Notes: generated by a model from the sequence alone, not told the origin. Positions 33,700 through 42,034 are shown, counted from the first letter of the stretch. The stretch is DNA of 46,382 nt from Shinella fusca (GCF_014203155.1 NZ_JACHIK010000026.1:1-46382), one strand, 5' to 3'. Program-made: numbers and translations.

Positions 33700-34641
33700 A
33701 TGAACGTCCTGCTTCCCATCGACGCCGCTGTCGAGCCCCGCCACGCATCGTCCCCGACCGACCGCATCATCTACGAAATGCAGGTCTTCGGTTATCGTCC
33801 CTTCCAGGACGAGCCGGATCCGCGCCCCCTGCCGGCGGAGTCGGTCGTCCAGTCCGCGCTGACCGCGATGTTCGACGCCATGTTCGAGATGCTCGGCGAC
33901 ACGCGCCTGGAACCCGATCTCGAAGACATGCTCTGGTCGACCGTCAATCTCTTCCACCGCGCCGGCGAGCGCATCCAGCGCGAGCTGCAGCGCAACGAGG
34001 ACGCCCAGCGAAACGGACAGCGCGAGCAGGACGGCTCGGAGGTGAAGAGCGTCGAGCTCGAACGCCATGTCATGGAGGGCATCTCGCTCCTCGAGCGTCG
34101 CAACGCCTTCGAGTTCATGCGCGATTTCGCCGGCGACCTCTTCGAAACGCAGACCGGCTCGGCATGGCGGCCGCGCACCGGCTCGAAGGTCAATCACGCC
34201 AACATGACCGCGGCGGTGATCGATAGCAGAGACTTCCTTTCCGCCCGCCGGCGCGTCGAGACCGAGGTTCTGATCCCGGCCGGCACCAAGATCGCCTTCG
34301 CAGGCGGCCTGGACTACAACGATCACGAGCGGATCTGGGCCGCGCTCGACAAGGCGCTCGCCAGGCACGCCGACATGGTGCTGCTACACGGCGGCTCGCC
34401 GAAGGGCGCTGAACGCATTGCAGCGTGCTGGGCCGAATCCCGCGGCGTGACGCAGGTCGCCTTCAAGCCGAATTGGTCGAAGCACGCGAAGGCCGCCCCG
34501 TTCCGCCGCAACGACGAGATGCTCTCCGTGATGCCGGCAGGCGTCATCATCTTCCCGGGCTCCGGCATCACCGAAAACCTTCGCGACAAGGCCCGCCGCT
34601 TCGGCATCAGGGTCTGGGAACTGAAAGGAGACGGCGCGTGA
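33700..34641 (+). CDS. DUF2493 (YpsA/SLOG-like) protein, copy B
   Basis: The product is 313 residues, same length as copy A and identical apart from seven positions by my alignment (for example PAES versus PAEP, FETQ versus FEAQ, WAES versus WAGS, GIRVWELKGD versus GITVWELTGG). The SLOG motifs (IAFAGGLDYNDHERIW, LLHGGSPKGAERI, FPGSGITENLRD) are all present. Its conserved state shows both copies are probably functional or recently duplicated. It lies between a Toprim fragment and a Phd/PIN TA pair. Confidence 0.85.
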   Translation: MNVLLPIDAAVEPRHASSPTDRIIYEMQVFGYRPFQDEPDPRPLPAESVVQSALTAMFDAMFEMLGDTRLEPDLEDMLWSTVNLFHRAGERIQRELQRNEDAQRNGQREQDGSEVKSVELERHVMEGISLLERRNAFEFMRDFAGDLFETQTGSAWRPRTGSKVNHANMTAAVIDSRDFLSARRRVETEVLIPAGTKIAFAGGLDYNDHERIWAALDKALARHADMVLLHGGSPKGAERIAACWAESRGVTQVAFKPNWSKHAKAAPFRRNDEMLSVMPAGVIIFPGSGITENLRDKARRFGIRVWELKGDGA

Positions 34642-34652
34642 GCGCCGTTTTC
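34632..34652 (+). terminator. Hairpin terminator overlapping the copy B stop codon
   Basis: CGGCGC, loop GTGA with the TGA, GCGCCG, then TTTTCC, identical in design to the structure after copy A. Confidence 0.55.
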
Positions 34653-34680
34653 CTTCATGTGGCTCGATGCTCAGCCCTTG

Positions 34681-34718
34681 CATTTCCGAAGGAATGTGTA
34701 CGCATTTCCTCGGAAATG
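34681..34718. promoter_or_regulatory. Tandem palindromes, probable TA operator
   Basis: CATTTCC-GAA-GGAATG (34681-34696, imperfect) and CATTTCC-TC-GGAAATG (34703-34718, perfect 7-bp arms), 22 bp apart and just before the antitoxin ATG at 34729. Two evenly spaced palindromes on one face of the helix suit cooperative binding by a Phd-type antitoxin. Confidence 0.65.
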
Positions 34719-34728
34719 GAGCGACGCA

Positions 34729-34995
34729 ATGGCTGGACCTCGACAAAACACATCGTCTCCACGCCGTGTCGGTGTGCGGGAGTTTCGCGGCAACCCGACA
34801 TCCTTCCTGCGGCAGGTCGAGGACGGGCAGCGCTTTGTCCTGACGTCCCACCACAAGATCGTTGCCGAGATCGGCCCGCCCTCATCCGACGTCGCAATCC
34901 GCAAGCCGGGTGCCTTGCGCGGCAAGATCAAGCTTGCCGATGATTTCGACGCTCTGCCTGCGGACGTCCTGAAGGTGATGGAAGAGGGGGCGTGA
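34729..34995 (+). CDS. Phd/YefM-type antitoxin of a VapBC-like pair
   Basis: The product is 88 residues, starting MAGPRQNTSSPRRVGVREFR. GNPTSFLRQVEDGQRFVLTS followed by HHKIVAEIGPP matches the Phd/YefM fold (VxVREFRxxxxxxLxxVxxGxxxxxT...VAxIxP). The C-terminus (IKLADDFDALPADVLKVMEE) would bind the toxin. The ATG at 34729 follows the tandem palindromes. The TGA overlaps the toxin GTG start. Confidence 0.85.
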   Translation: MAGPRQNTSSPRRVGVREFRGNPTSFLRQVEDGQRFVLTSHHKIVAEIGPPSSDVAIRKPGALRGKIKLADDFDALPADVLKVMEEGA

Positions 34996-35387
34996 GACTT
35001 CTGCTCGATACCCACACGCTTCTGTGGTGGTTGAATGACGACGAGAAACTGGGCGGGCGTTCACGCAGCCTTATCGGCGACCCCGCAAACGACGTTCTTG
35101 TCAGCGCGGTTTCCCTACGGGAGATCACCGTGAAGCTGCGCATCGGCAAGCTCGATGCGGATATCTCTGAAATTCTTGGCATCCTCCCGGGCGAAGGCTT
35201 TCAGCGCCTGGACATCACCGATGCCCATTTGATTGCGCTGGCCGGACTCGCGATTCACCATCGCGATCCGTTCGATCATCTCCTCATGGCGCAGGCGCTC
35301 GCCGAGGGTGCGCATTTCGTTTCCGAAGATCGGAACGTACCACTCTATGGTGCTTCCTTCCTGGCCCGCTCGGAACCTGCTGCTTGA
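34992..35387 (+). CDS. vapC: PIN-domain ribonuclease toxin (VapC-like)
   Basis: The product is 131 residues, start GTG at 34992 overlapping the antitoxin stop. It has the PIN first Asp in LLLDTHTLLWWLN, Glu in SAVSLREITVK, and the acidic pair in HHRDPFDHLLMAQA, with a final Asp in SEDRNVPLYG. That is a full metal-binding set for RNA cleavage. Pairs with Phd-type antitoxins are known for this HTLLWW subgroup. Confidence 0.9.
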   Translation: MRLLLDTHTLLWWLNDDEKLGGRSRSLIGDPANDVLVSAVSLREITVKLRIGKLDADISEILGILPGEGFQRLDITDAHLIALAGLAIHHRDPFDHLLMAQALAEGAHFVSEDRNVPLYGASFLARSEPAA

Positions 35388-35498
35388 CCAACTCCATGGC
35401 CGGCGCGGGTGACCAAAATGCTCAAGCCAGTTCCTGGGCGACCCCGATAGACAGCCCTTCAGGCGTGCGTATATCGCAGAGCCGACAAACGTCCTTAT

Positions 35499-35655
35499 TT
35501 CCCGGATTCTGGCATCGCCGAAAACCTTCGCGACATTGGCCCGCCGTTTCGGTATCACCGTCATGGCCGATAGCCTGAGCAAGGCGATGCGCTTCTGGAT
35601 CCTTCACGTTAAGACCCATTTGGCAACAGGTCGCTGGCACCTATGCACGCGGTGA
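35499..35655 (+). pseudogene. Degenerate third copy of the DUF2493 C-terminus
   Basis: FPDSGIAENLRD matches FPGSGITENLRD of copies A and B. One extra base near 35535 then shifts the frame, after which ARRFGITVMADSLSKA continues to a TGA at 35653-35655. So a third, inactivated piece of the family ends the module. The rest of the gene is absent. Confidence 0.6.
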
Positions 35656-35689
35656 GATCTGCCGCCTGTGCGGGTAGGGCAGGCAATGG

Positions 35690-36160
35690 AGGGGCTGGGG
35701 GCCGAAAGTCATCTATGAGCGGGATGAGTGGGAATGTTTCCTATGATGAATTCTTGCTGGATAAAGCATAAATGCTGCGTTGTGCATGAGTCGTTATTTT
35801 ATATTTAAAGAATAAATTATTTTATTACTGTGAATTATAGAGATTTTGTTACTTTTATCTTTAGTTTCCTAAATTTATTCGGAAGTTCTCTTCGTTCTGA
35901 ATTTTTAGAGCTGTAGGAATTCGTCGGCACGGCGGCAACGGCATGCAATCTTGTAGAAAGAATTTTTTTCTCATGTTAAAGATATTTTTGCGGGAAAAAT
36001 TTCACGCTGTTGAATTATATTCGACTGCGTAAAACTATTTATTGAAATAATATTCCTTGGATATAAATGGAAAATGAGGATAAATTTAGGTTCTGTCTGT
36101 ATGTATATCATTGATTTGACATAATATTATGTGAATGTTAGCTTTTGTGCGTATTTAATT
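35690..36160. other. AT-rich intergenic region
   Basis: About 470 bases with no credible gene. The base composition changes abruptly from GC-rich module DNA to long A/T runs (for example the stretches around 35810-35880 and 36030-36140). The region ends at the proX-like gene. It may hold the operon promoter and be a site for AT-binding silencers. Confidence 0.7.
36119..36132. promoter_or_regulatory. Perfect palindrome ACATAATATTATGT and a TTGACA box
   Basis: A 14-base perfect palindrome at 36119-36132, overlapping a TTGACA at 36116-36121. It lies about 45 bp before the start of the substrate-binding protein gene, so it could be an operator at the promoter. No strong -10 is visible. Confidence 0.4.
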
Positions 36161-36176
36161 GTGCATGGGGCTGAAT

Positions 36177-37217
36177 ATGCTTGAAAAATCGGGTGCTATC
36201 GCCACCCTTATGGGGGTTTCCTTTCTTTCCGTCGGCATGATTTCCACCTTGCCCGGTATGGCGAATGCGCAGGACGCTGCCGCTTGCGGGACCGAGAGGA
36301 AGATCGACATCGCGGAAATGACCTGGCCATCGGCGGCGGCGCTTGCGCATATCCATGCGATCATCCTGGAGCACGGCTACGGCTGCTCGGTGGAGATCGT
36401 GACGGGCGACACCGTTCCGACCTCCGCCTCGATGATTTCGCGCGGCGCGCCCGCAATCGCGCCGGAACTGTGGACCAGCACGGTCGAGGAGGCCTGGGAG
36501 AAAGGCATCGCGGACGGCATTGTCGTCAAGCTCGGCGATGCCATCACCGACGGTACGGTCGAGGGCTGGTTCATCCCGCGCTACGTGCAGGAGAAACATC
36601 CCGAACTGACGAGCGCCGAAGCGGTGATCGCCCGGCCCGATCTTTTCCCGGACCCGGAGAGCGGCGACAAGGGGCGGCTGTATTCCTGCCCTCCCGGCTG
36701 GGCGTGCGAGCTGTCGACGTCGGCGCTTTATGAAGCCTTCGGCATGTCCGGCAAGGGGTGGAACCTGTTTTCGCCGGGATCCGGCGGTGCGCTCGACGCC
36801 TCGATCGCGCGCGCCTTCACCCGTGAGGAGCCGATCCTGTTCTACTACTGGGGGCCGACCTCGATCCTCGGTAAATACGATGCGGTTCAGCTCGATCTCG
36901 GGCCGGCGAAGCCGGACGTCTACGCCTGCAACACGGACACCGATTGCACCGATCCACCCGGCGTCACCGCCTATCCGTCTTCCCCGGCGATCATCGGCGC
37001 GGCCTCCTGGCTGCCGAAGGAAGCGCCGGCCGTCGCCGCCTACCTGGCCAAGGCCGGATTGAGCAATGCCCAGATCAGTTCGCTTCTCGTCTATGGCGAC
37101 GAGAACAAGGCGGACGCAGCCGAGACGGCCCGCAACTTCCTCAAGACCGAGCAGGACGTGTGGACGAAGTGGGTTCCGGACGCGGTTGCCGGGAAGGTGC
37201 GGGCCTTCCTGGATTGA
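36177..37217 (+). CDS. proX: Glycine betaine/choline-type ABC transporter substrate-binding protein
   Basis: The product is 346 residues. MLEKSGAIATLMGVSFLSVG followed by MISTLPGMANAQD is a signal peptide cleaved after ANA, so the protein is periplasmic. The mature part fits the OpuAC family (IDIAEMTWPSAAALAHIHA, VPTSASMISRGAPAIAPELW, WGPTSILGKYDAVQLDL, YPSSPAIIGAASWLPKEAP). Conserved aromatic residues for quaternary amines may be Trp in these segments. I chose the ATG at 36177; starts at 36159 and 36165 are possible but would lengthen the signal peptide. The gene heads a permease-ATPase operon. Confidence 0.85.
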   Translation: MLEKSGAIATLMGVSFLSVGMISTLPGMANAQDAAACGTERKIDIAEMTWPSAAALAHIHAIILEHGYGCSVEIVTGDTVPTSASMISRGAPAIAPELWTSTVEEAWEKGIADGIVVKLGDAITDGTVEGWFIPRYVQEKHPELTSAEAVIARPDLFPDPESGDKGRLYSCPPGWACELSTSALYEAFGMSGKGWNLFSPGSGGALDASIARAFTREEPILFYYWGPTSILGKYDAVQLDLGPAKPDVYACNTDTDCTDPPGVTAYPSSPAIIGAASWLPKEAPAVAAYLAKAGLSNAQISSLLVYGDENKADAAETARNFLKTEQDVWTKWVPDAVAGKVRAFLD

Positions 37218-37317
37218 TGCCGCTGCGGCTATTTCCATGCCTGCATGCGACCGGGCCGTCCGCCCGGTCGCATTTTCTTCCGGCAGGCTTTCCAATTGCA
37301 TATCGTAAGGGGGACGG

Positions 37318-38187
37318 ATGTTTCCGGAACTGATCGACACGCGGCCGCTTCGGCGCGCTGTGGACGACGGGTTAGGCTGGGTTGTGCGCAACTGGGGTGG
37401 GGAACTCGAGGCCGCGGCCCATCCGCTACTGGTGCTGCTGAATTGGATCGAGCGGTTGCTCATCGCAACGCCGTGGTGGCTGTTCATCGGCTTCTTCGTC
37501 GGCCTCGCCTTCTTGGCGACGCGCAACTGGCGGCTGCCGCTGGTCGTCTTCCTGGGGCTGGTCTTTCTCGGCCTGATGCAGCTGTGGCGCGACGCGATGA
37601 TAACCACGGCGCTGATGATCGCAGCGACCTTGACGGCGATCGTCGTCTCCATTCCCGTCGGTGTGGGGATGTCCCGCTCCGAGCGTGCGCGCCACATGGT
37701 GACGCCCGTGCTCGACCTCATGCAGACCCTGCCGAGCTTCGTCTACCTCATTCCGACGGTGATGATCTTCGGGCCGGGCAAGATACCGGCGCTGCTTGCG
37801 ACCATCGTATATGCCTCGCCGCCCCTGATACGGCTGACGGATCTCGGCCTGCGCAACGTGGACCCGGCGGTGATGGAGGCGAGCCGCGCCTTCGGCACCT
37901 CATCGACGCAACGTCTGTTCGGGGTGCAGATCCCGCTCGCGCTGCCCACCATCCTTGCCGGCATCAACCAGACGACGATGATGGCGCTCGCCATGGTCGT
38001 CATTGCCTCGATGATCGGCGCTGGCGGACTTGGCTACCAGGTGCTCCAGGGCATCGGCCGGCTGGAGGTCAGCCGCGGGCTGTTCGCAGGCCTCGGCATC
38101 GTCGCGCTTGCCATCGTCTTCGATCGCATCACTCAAGCCTATGGCCGCCGCCTGCAGGAGCGGATCGGTGTCGGGGAGGTCCGCTGA
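37318..38187 (+). CDS. proW: Betaine/proline-type ABC transporter permease
   Basis: The product is 289 residues with about six transmembrane helices (for example WWLFIGFFVGLAFLATRNWR and TTALMIAATLTAIVVSIPVG). The coupling helix EAA loop is EASRAFGTSSTQRLFGVQIP. QTLPSFVYLIPTVMIFGPGK and ALAMVVIASMIGAGGLGYQV are typical of ProW/OpuAB. It starts 100 bases after the binding-protein gene. The stop overlaps the ATPase start (TGATG). Confidence 0.88.
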   Translation: MFPELIDTRPLRRAVDDGLGWVVRNWGGELEAAAHPLLVLLNWIERLLIATPWWLFIGFFVGLAFLATRNWRLPLVVFLGLVFLGLMQLWRDAMITTALMIAATLTAIVVSIPVGVGMSRSERARHMVTPVLDLMQTLPSFVYLIPTVMIFGPGKIPALLATIVYASPPLIRLTDLGLRNVDPAVMEASRAFGTSSTQRLFGVQIPLALPTILAGINQTTMMALAMVVIASMIGAGGLGYQVLQGIGRLEVSRGLFAGLGIVALAIVFDRITQAYGRRLQERIGVGEVR

Positions 38188-39257
38188 TGACAGACCATAT
38201 CCAGCTTTCCAATTCCGCGCTCTCTGCCGGTCCAGATGATCTTTCCATCGTCATGCGGGGCGTCACCAAGATCTTCGGCCCCGATCCGCAGGCGGCGCTG
38301 GCGCTGCTGCGGCAGGGGAAGTCCAAGGCCGACGTACAGGCTAAGACCGGGCATGTGGTTGGCCTCGACAATGTCTCGCTCGATATCGAGCGGGGGCAGA
38401 TCTATGTCGTCATGGGGCTTTCGGGGTCCGGCAAGTCGACGCTGATCCGCCACGTCAACCGGCTGATCGAGCCAACGGCGGGCGAGATCGTCGTCAATGG
38501 CGAGAAGGTGCTCGACATGACGATGGCACAGCTCGGCGATTTCCGGCGCAACCGCATCGCCATGGTGTTCCAGAAGTTCGGGCTGCTGCCGCATCGCTCC
38601 GTCATCGACAACGTCGCCTACGGCCTGGAAACGCGTGGCGTGAACAGGGCCGAACGGCTGGAGAAGGCCGCGCACTGGATCGGGATCGTCGGCCTTTCCG
38701 GCTACGAGAAATCGCGGCCGCGCCAGCTTTCCGGCGGCCAGCAGCAGCGTGTCGGTCTTGCCCGCGCGCTGGCGATGGACACCGACATCCTCTTGATGGA
38801 CGAGGCCTTCTCCGCGCTCGACCCGCTGATCCGCTCGGGCATGCAGGAGCAGCTTCTCGATCTGCAATCCTCGCTGAACAAGACCATCTTGTTCATCACC
38901 CACGATTTCGACGAAGCGCTGAAGATCGGCAACCGGATTGCCGTGCTCAAGGATGGCGCCGTCCAACAGGTAGGCAAGCCGGAGGAGATCGTGCTCAACC
39001 CGGCCAATGCCCATATCGAGGAGTTCGTCCGCGATGTGAACAAGGCGCGGGCGATCCATATCCGTACCATCATGGAGAAGGGTGTATTCGAGCCTTGCGA
39101 GGTGGCGATGCCGGCCGATGCGCGCTGCGAGGACGTGCTGCCCTGTTTCGACCGGCATGAATGGGTGGGCGTCCTCGATGACGCAGGCAGCCAGATCGGG
39201 CGCGTCAGGGCGCGACAAGTCATCCGGGCGCTGGCCCGCTACAACGGGCAGCCATAG
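38187..39257 (+). CDS. proV: Betaine/proline-type ABC transporter ATPase
   Basis: The product is 356 residues. Walker A GLSGSGKST at 77-85, signature PRQLSGGQQQRVGLARAL, Walker B ILLMDEAFSALDPLIR and H-loop LFITHDFDEALKIGN. A long N-terminal extension (VTKIFGPDPQAALALLRQG) and a C-terminal region of CBS type, shortened, are usual for ProV. CBS domains sense ionic strength in OpuA homologues. The transporter imports compatible solutes under osmotic stress. Confidence 0.92.
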   Translation: MTDHIQLSNSALSAGPDDLSIVMRGVTKIFGPDPQAALALLRQGKSKADVQAKTGHVVGLDNVSLDIERGQIYVVMGLSGSGKSTLIRHVNRLIEPTAGEIVVNGEKVLDMTMAQLGDFRRNRIAMVFQKFGLLPHRSVIDNVAYGLETRGVNRAERLEKAAHWIGIVGLSGYEKSRPRQLSGGQQQRVGLARALAMDTDILLMDEAFSALDPLIRSGMQEQLLDLQSSLNKTILFITHDFDEALKIGNRIAVLKDGAVQQVGKPEEIVLNPANAHIEEFVRDVNKARAIHIRTIMEKGVFEPCEVAMPADARCEDVLPCFDRHEWVGVLDDAGSQIGRVRARQVIRALARYNGQP

Positions 39258-39346
39258 GGCAGGGGCCCACGACAATCACCGTGAACGGTTCTTCCCGGCC
39301 GGGCCGTTTGCGCTTTTCTCGATTCCGATGAATTGGAGACTGAACG

Positions 39347-39640
39347 ATGCTTTGCAGCGATACGACACCCCATTGCGACGATACACTCGGCGGCCGCATC
39401 TCGACCGCCCGCGAGGCCTGCGGGCTTTCCGCCGCCGATGCCGCCCGCCGACTCGGCGTTCTTTCGGCAAGCTGGAATGCGTGGGAGCGCGACCGCGACG
39501 TTCCGCGCGCCAACCGGCTGGTCATGATGGCCGGCATCCTCGCCGTCAGCCCGTCCTGGCTGCTGACCGGGCTTGGCTCCGGCCCCTTCGAGAAAAGCCC
39601 CGAACGCGAGACCGGCGCGCAGCCGCTCGCCGCGCCGTAA
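39347..39640 (+). CDS. XRE-type HTH regulator
   Basis: The product is 97 residues. The HTH reads ISTAREACGLSAADAARRLG, then VLSASWNAWERDRDVPRANR and MMAGILAVSPSWLLTGLGSG. This is the short cro/CI-type regulator with no extra domain. It lies between proV and the channel gene on the same strand, so it may regulate the osmotic block. Confidence 0.85.
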   Translation: MLCSDTTPHCDDTLGGRISTAREACGLSAADAARRLGVLSASWNAWERDRDVPRANRLVMMAGILAVSPSWLLTGLGSGPFEKSPERETGAQPLAAP

Positions 39641-39689
39641 GGGACAACGCTCCCGCGCGCGGTGAGCCGCGAGATTTTCAGGATAAACG

Positions 39690-40931
39690 ATGATCTGGAA
39701 TTTTACCGATATACATCCGGTTCTCACGATTGCAGTGGCACTCTTGCTGCTCGCCTTCATGGCGCTGTTCGCCAATTTTGTCGTTAAGGCGCTGCTGGTG
39801 CGCGTGCTCAACCGTGCGCTGTCCTTGACCGCTTACGGCCGGGACCCGGACCTGCGTCGGCACGGCCTTGTCGAGAGGCTGGCAAACATCATGCCTGCCC
39901 TAGTGGTGTCGACGGGCATAGCACTCGTGCCTGGCCTGCCGGCTTTCGTCGTCGTCGTCGTCCGCAACGTCTCCAGCGCCTTCATGATCCTGACGGCCGC
40001 CATGGCCGTCAGCGCGGCCCTTAACATCGTCGACACCATCTATCATCGCCGGCCCGAGGCGCGGCTTAAGCCCATCAAGGGCTATATTCAGGTCGTCAAG
40101 ATCGCGGTCTACGTCATCGCCGCGCTCCTCATGATTGCGACGCTGATCGACCGCTCGCCGCTGATCCTGCTGTCCGGCCTTGGCGCGATGGCCGCCGTCC
40201 TCATTCTGGTCTTCCAGGATACGTTGCTGTCGCTGGTGGCGGGCATCCAGATTTCGTCCACCGATATGGTGCGCGTCGGTGACTGGATCGAGATGCCCGG
40301 CCAGAATGCCGACGGTGATATCGTCGAGATCGCCCTTCACACCGTCAAGGTGCAGAATTTCGACAAGACCGTGACCACCATCCCGATCCGCAAGCTCGTG
40401 ACCGAGCCGGTGAAGAACTGGCGAGGCATGCAGGAATCGGGCGGCCGGCGCATCAAGCGCGCGCTCCTTCTCGATCAGACCAGCGTCCGTTTCCTCGACG
40501 GCGAGGAGACCGAAAGGCTTTCGAGCCTCGACCGCCTGGGGGGCTATCTCAAGAGCAAGCGGGAAGAGATCGCCGAATGGAACGGCAGGCTCGGCGAGCG
40601 CGGCCGCATTCCCGCCAACACCCGCCGCGTTACCAATATCGGCACGTTCCGCGCCTACGTAGAGGACTACCTTCGCAATCATCCGGGCGTCCACCGGGGC
40701 ATGACGATCATGGTGCGCCAGCTTCCGCCGCATCCCGAAGGGCTGCCGCTGGAAATCTACTGCTTCACCGACACGACGGTCTGGGCTGCCTACGAGCGCA
40801 TCCAGTCAGACATCTTCGATCATCTGCTAGCGATCCTCCCGGAATTCGGCCTGCGTGTGTTCCAGAGTCCGACCGGCGAGGACTTGCGATTCCTTCTGCC
40901 GGAAAGGGAGAGCACTGGCAGGTACGGGTAA
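39690..40931 (+). CDS. MscS-family mechanosensitive channel (YbdG-like)
   Basis: The product is 413 residues. There are four to five N-terminal TM helices, with the pore-lining TM3 region LGAMAAVLILVFQDTLLSLV followed by AGIQISSTDMVRVGDWIEMP and the beta domain (VKVQNFDKTVTTIPIRKLVT). Long YbdG/MscM-type proteins have this larger C-terminal domain. It opens under hypo-osmotic shock to release solutes. The position after a betaine importer makes an uptake/release pair. Confidence 0.9.
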   Translation: MIWNFTDIHPVLTIAVALLLLAFMALFANFVVKALLVRVLNRALSLTAYGRDPDLRRHGLVERLANIMPALVVSTGIALVPGLPAFVVVVVRNVSSAFMILTAAMAVSAALNIVDTIYHRRPEARLKPIKGYIQVVKIAVYVIAALLMIATLIDRSPLILLSGLGAMAAVLILVFQDTLLSLVAGIQISSTDMVRVGDWIEMPGQNADGDIVEIALHTVKVQNFDKTVTTIPIRKLVTEPVKNWRGMQESGGRRIKRALLLDQTSVRFLDGEETERLSSLDRLGGYLKSKREEIAEWNGRLGERGRIPANTRRVTNIGTFRAYVEDYLRNHPGVHRGMTIMVRQLPPHPEGLPLEIYCFTDTTVWAAYERIQSDIFDHLLAILPEFGLRVFQSPTGEDLRFLLPERESTGRYG

Positions 40932-41137
40932 AGTTCTGAAGAGCAGGGCGGGAGCATCGTCTCCACATTGGCCGCCTCCAATCTACAGGGCTGAGGGCCG
41001 CCGCCAGTCGATGTTCGTTATCGAGCAACAAAAGCCTTATCTTGCTGATCTGACCGCCAACCGCATCCCCTCGCCGAACTCCGAAGGCGCTGCTGTCCCG
41101 CCTGCCCGAAACCAGGGCCGGGCTTAGGACCGGCTTC

Positions 41138-41218
41138 TCAAAGCCACTGCCACGCCATCCAAAAGAAAGCGTAGGCAATTACCCCGATCACAACGCAAAG
41201 CGCGATCTGCCGAGCCAT
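41138..41218 (-). CDS. Tiny membrane peptide (26 aa)
   Basis: MARQIALCVVIGVIAYAFFW followed by MAWQWL and TGA at 41138-41140. A single hydrophobic helix with a basic start, and AGGAAGG ten bases before the ATG. The size and composition resemble small transmembrane peptides. No family is assigned. It lies alone in the 40.93-41.29 kb gap. Confidence 0.35.
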   Translation of the reverse strand: MARQIALCVVIGVIAYAFFWMAWQWL

Positions 41219-41292
41219 GACGCAGTACCCTTCCTAGTCCGACAAGGAGGAGGATGCTCCGTCGTGGAGTTTGAGTCGAGAGGGTGCTTCTT

Positions 41293-41769
41293 TCATTGTC
41301 CTAGGTGGAGGGTAGAAACAACCTCGCCGCGTTTCACCAGCTTGCCGTAGAAGATGTTCTGGGCAATCCCCATCGTGTCGAACAGGTCGTCGAGCTCGCG
41401 GTCCCCGGTGATATAGGCGATGCGGTTGTTGATGGCGCTACGCGGCACGTCGAAGCGCACGGTCTCGCCATTGAGCTTGATCCGGCCGCCATGGAAGAGG
41501 CCGCGCTTCAGCACCCGGCGGCAATCTTCATCCCTTCCTTGCGGCAGGCGACCAAGCCGAACATGCCGGTGGCTCTCCAGCGCCAGCACCTTCCTGTCGG
41601 CAGGCCGGGCGACGCGCCTGTTTACCTTGCCGTAGAGTTCGTTCTTCAACTGGCGGCCAACCTTGGCCTGCACGATCCGACCGTGGGTGAAATTCCTTGT
41701 CTCGTCAGTGACGCCCAACTCGCCGTCGCGCAGGATCGAGATGCGGTCAGCAATCGCCAGGGCCTCTTC
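41293..41769 (-). pseudogene. Sugar ABC-transporter ATPase, C-terminal half (inverted fragment)
   Basis: Reading leftward, EEALAIADRISILRDGELGV, then VQAKVGRQLKNELYGKVNRR. Further along LNGETVRFDVPRSAINNRIA, YITGDRELDDLFDTMGIAQN is the second-domain part of an RbsA/MglA-type ATPase. Between them the frame is shifted: an alternative frame gives TGMFGLVACRKEGMK. So it is frameshifted and truncated. It continues the + strand fragment that lies just to its right, but points the other way. Confidence 0.7.
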
Positions 41770-41780
41770 TGAGCGTCCAT

Positions 41781-41990
41781 GTCGAGCCGACGGCGCTCGT
41801 CTCCTTGCTCGGCGCCGCCAAGAAGCAGATGGTCGAGATCGCCTGCGCGGTCCAGCACAACGCCGGGATCTTCATCCTCGACGAGCCGACCGCGACGCTA
41901 ACGCCGGAGGAAAAGCAGCATTTCTTCGCCCTGGTCGAGCAGCTTAAGGCCGACGGCGGTTCGATCATCTTCATCAGCCATGTGCTCGCC
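41781..41990 (+). pseudogene. Sugar ABC-transporter ATPase, N-terminal-domain piece (inverted fragment)
   Basis: VEPTALVSLLGAAKKQMVEI, ACAVQHNAGIFILDEPTATL (Walker B), TPEEKQHFFALVEQLKADGG and SIIFISHVL. In an intact gene SHVL would continue with EEALAIADR, which here lies on the minus strand starting at 41769. A local inversion in the middle of the gene explains the pair. The Walker A end of the domain is missing. Confidence 0.7.
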
Positions 41991-42013
41991 CTGAGGGATG
42001 GCGATTGTGCTGT

Positions 42014-42034
42014 GTGTCAATTATCAATTGACAC
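42014..42034. promoter_or_regulatory. HigBA operator palindrome GTGTCAAT-N5-ATTGACAC
   Basis: Perfect 8-bp arms with a TATCA spacer. The right arm contains TTGACA (42028-42033), followed after 18 bases by TATGAC (42052-42057), so the palindrome covers the -35 of the likely higBA promoter. Confidence 0.7.

Larger units (their letters stand above)
33477..34652 (+). repeat. Long direct repeat, copy B (leader plus DUF2493 gene)
   Basis: Near-identical to 19576-20752 in leader, gene and terminator. The flanks differ before the GAGGCGACCCTTACC start and after the terminator. Confidence 0.9.

Noticed and set aside
36138-37721. A 527-codon open frame on the minus strand
   Set aside because: It runs antisense to the proX- and proW-like genes, which have full family motifs.
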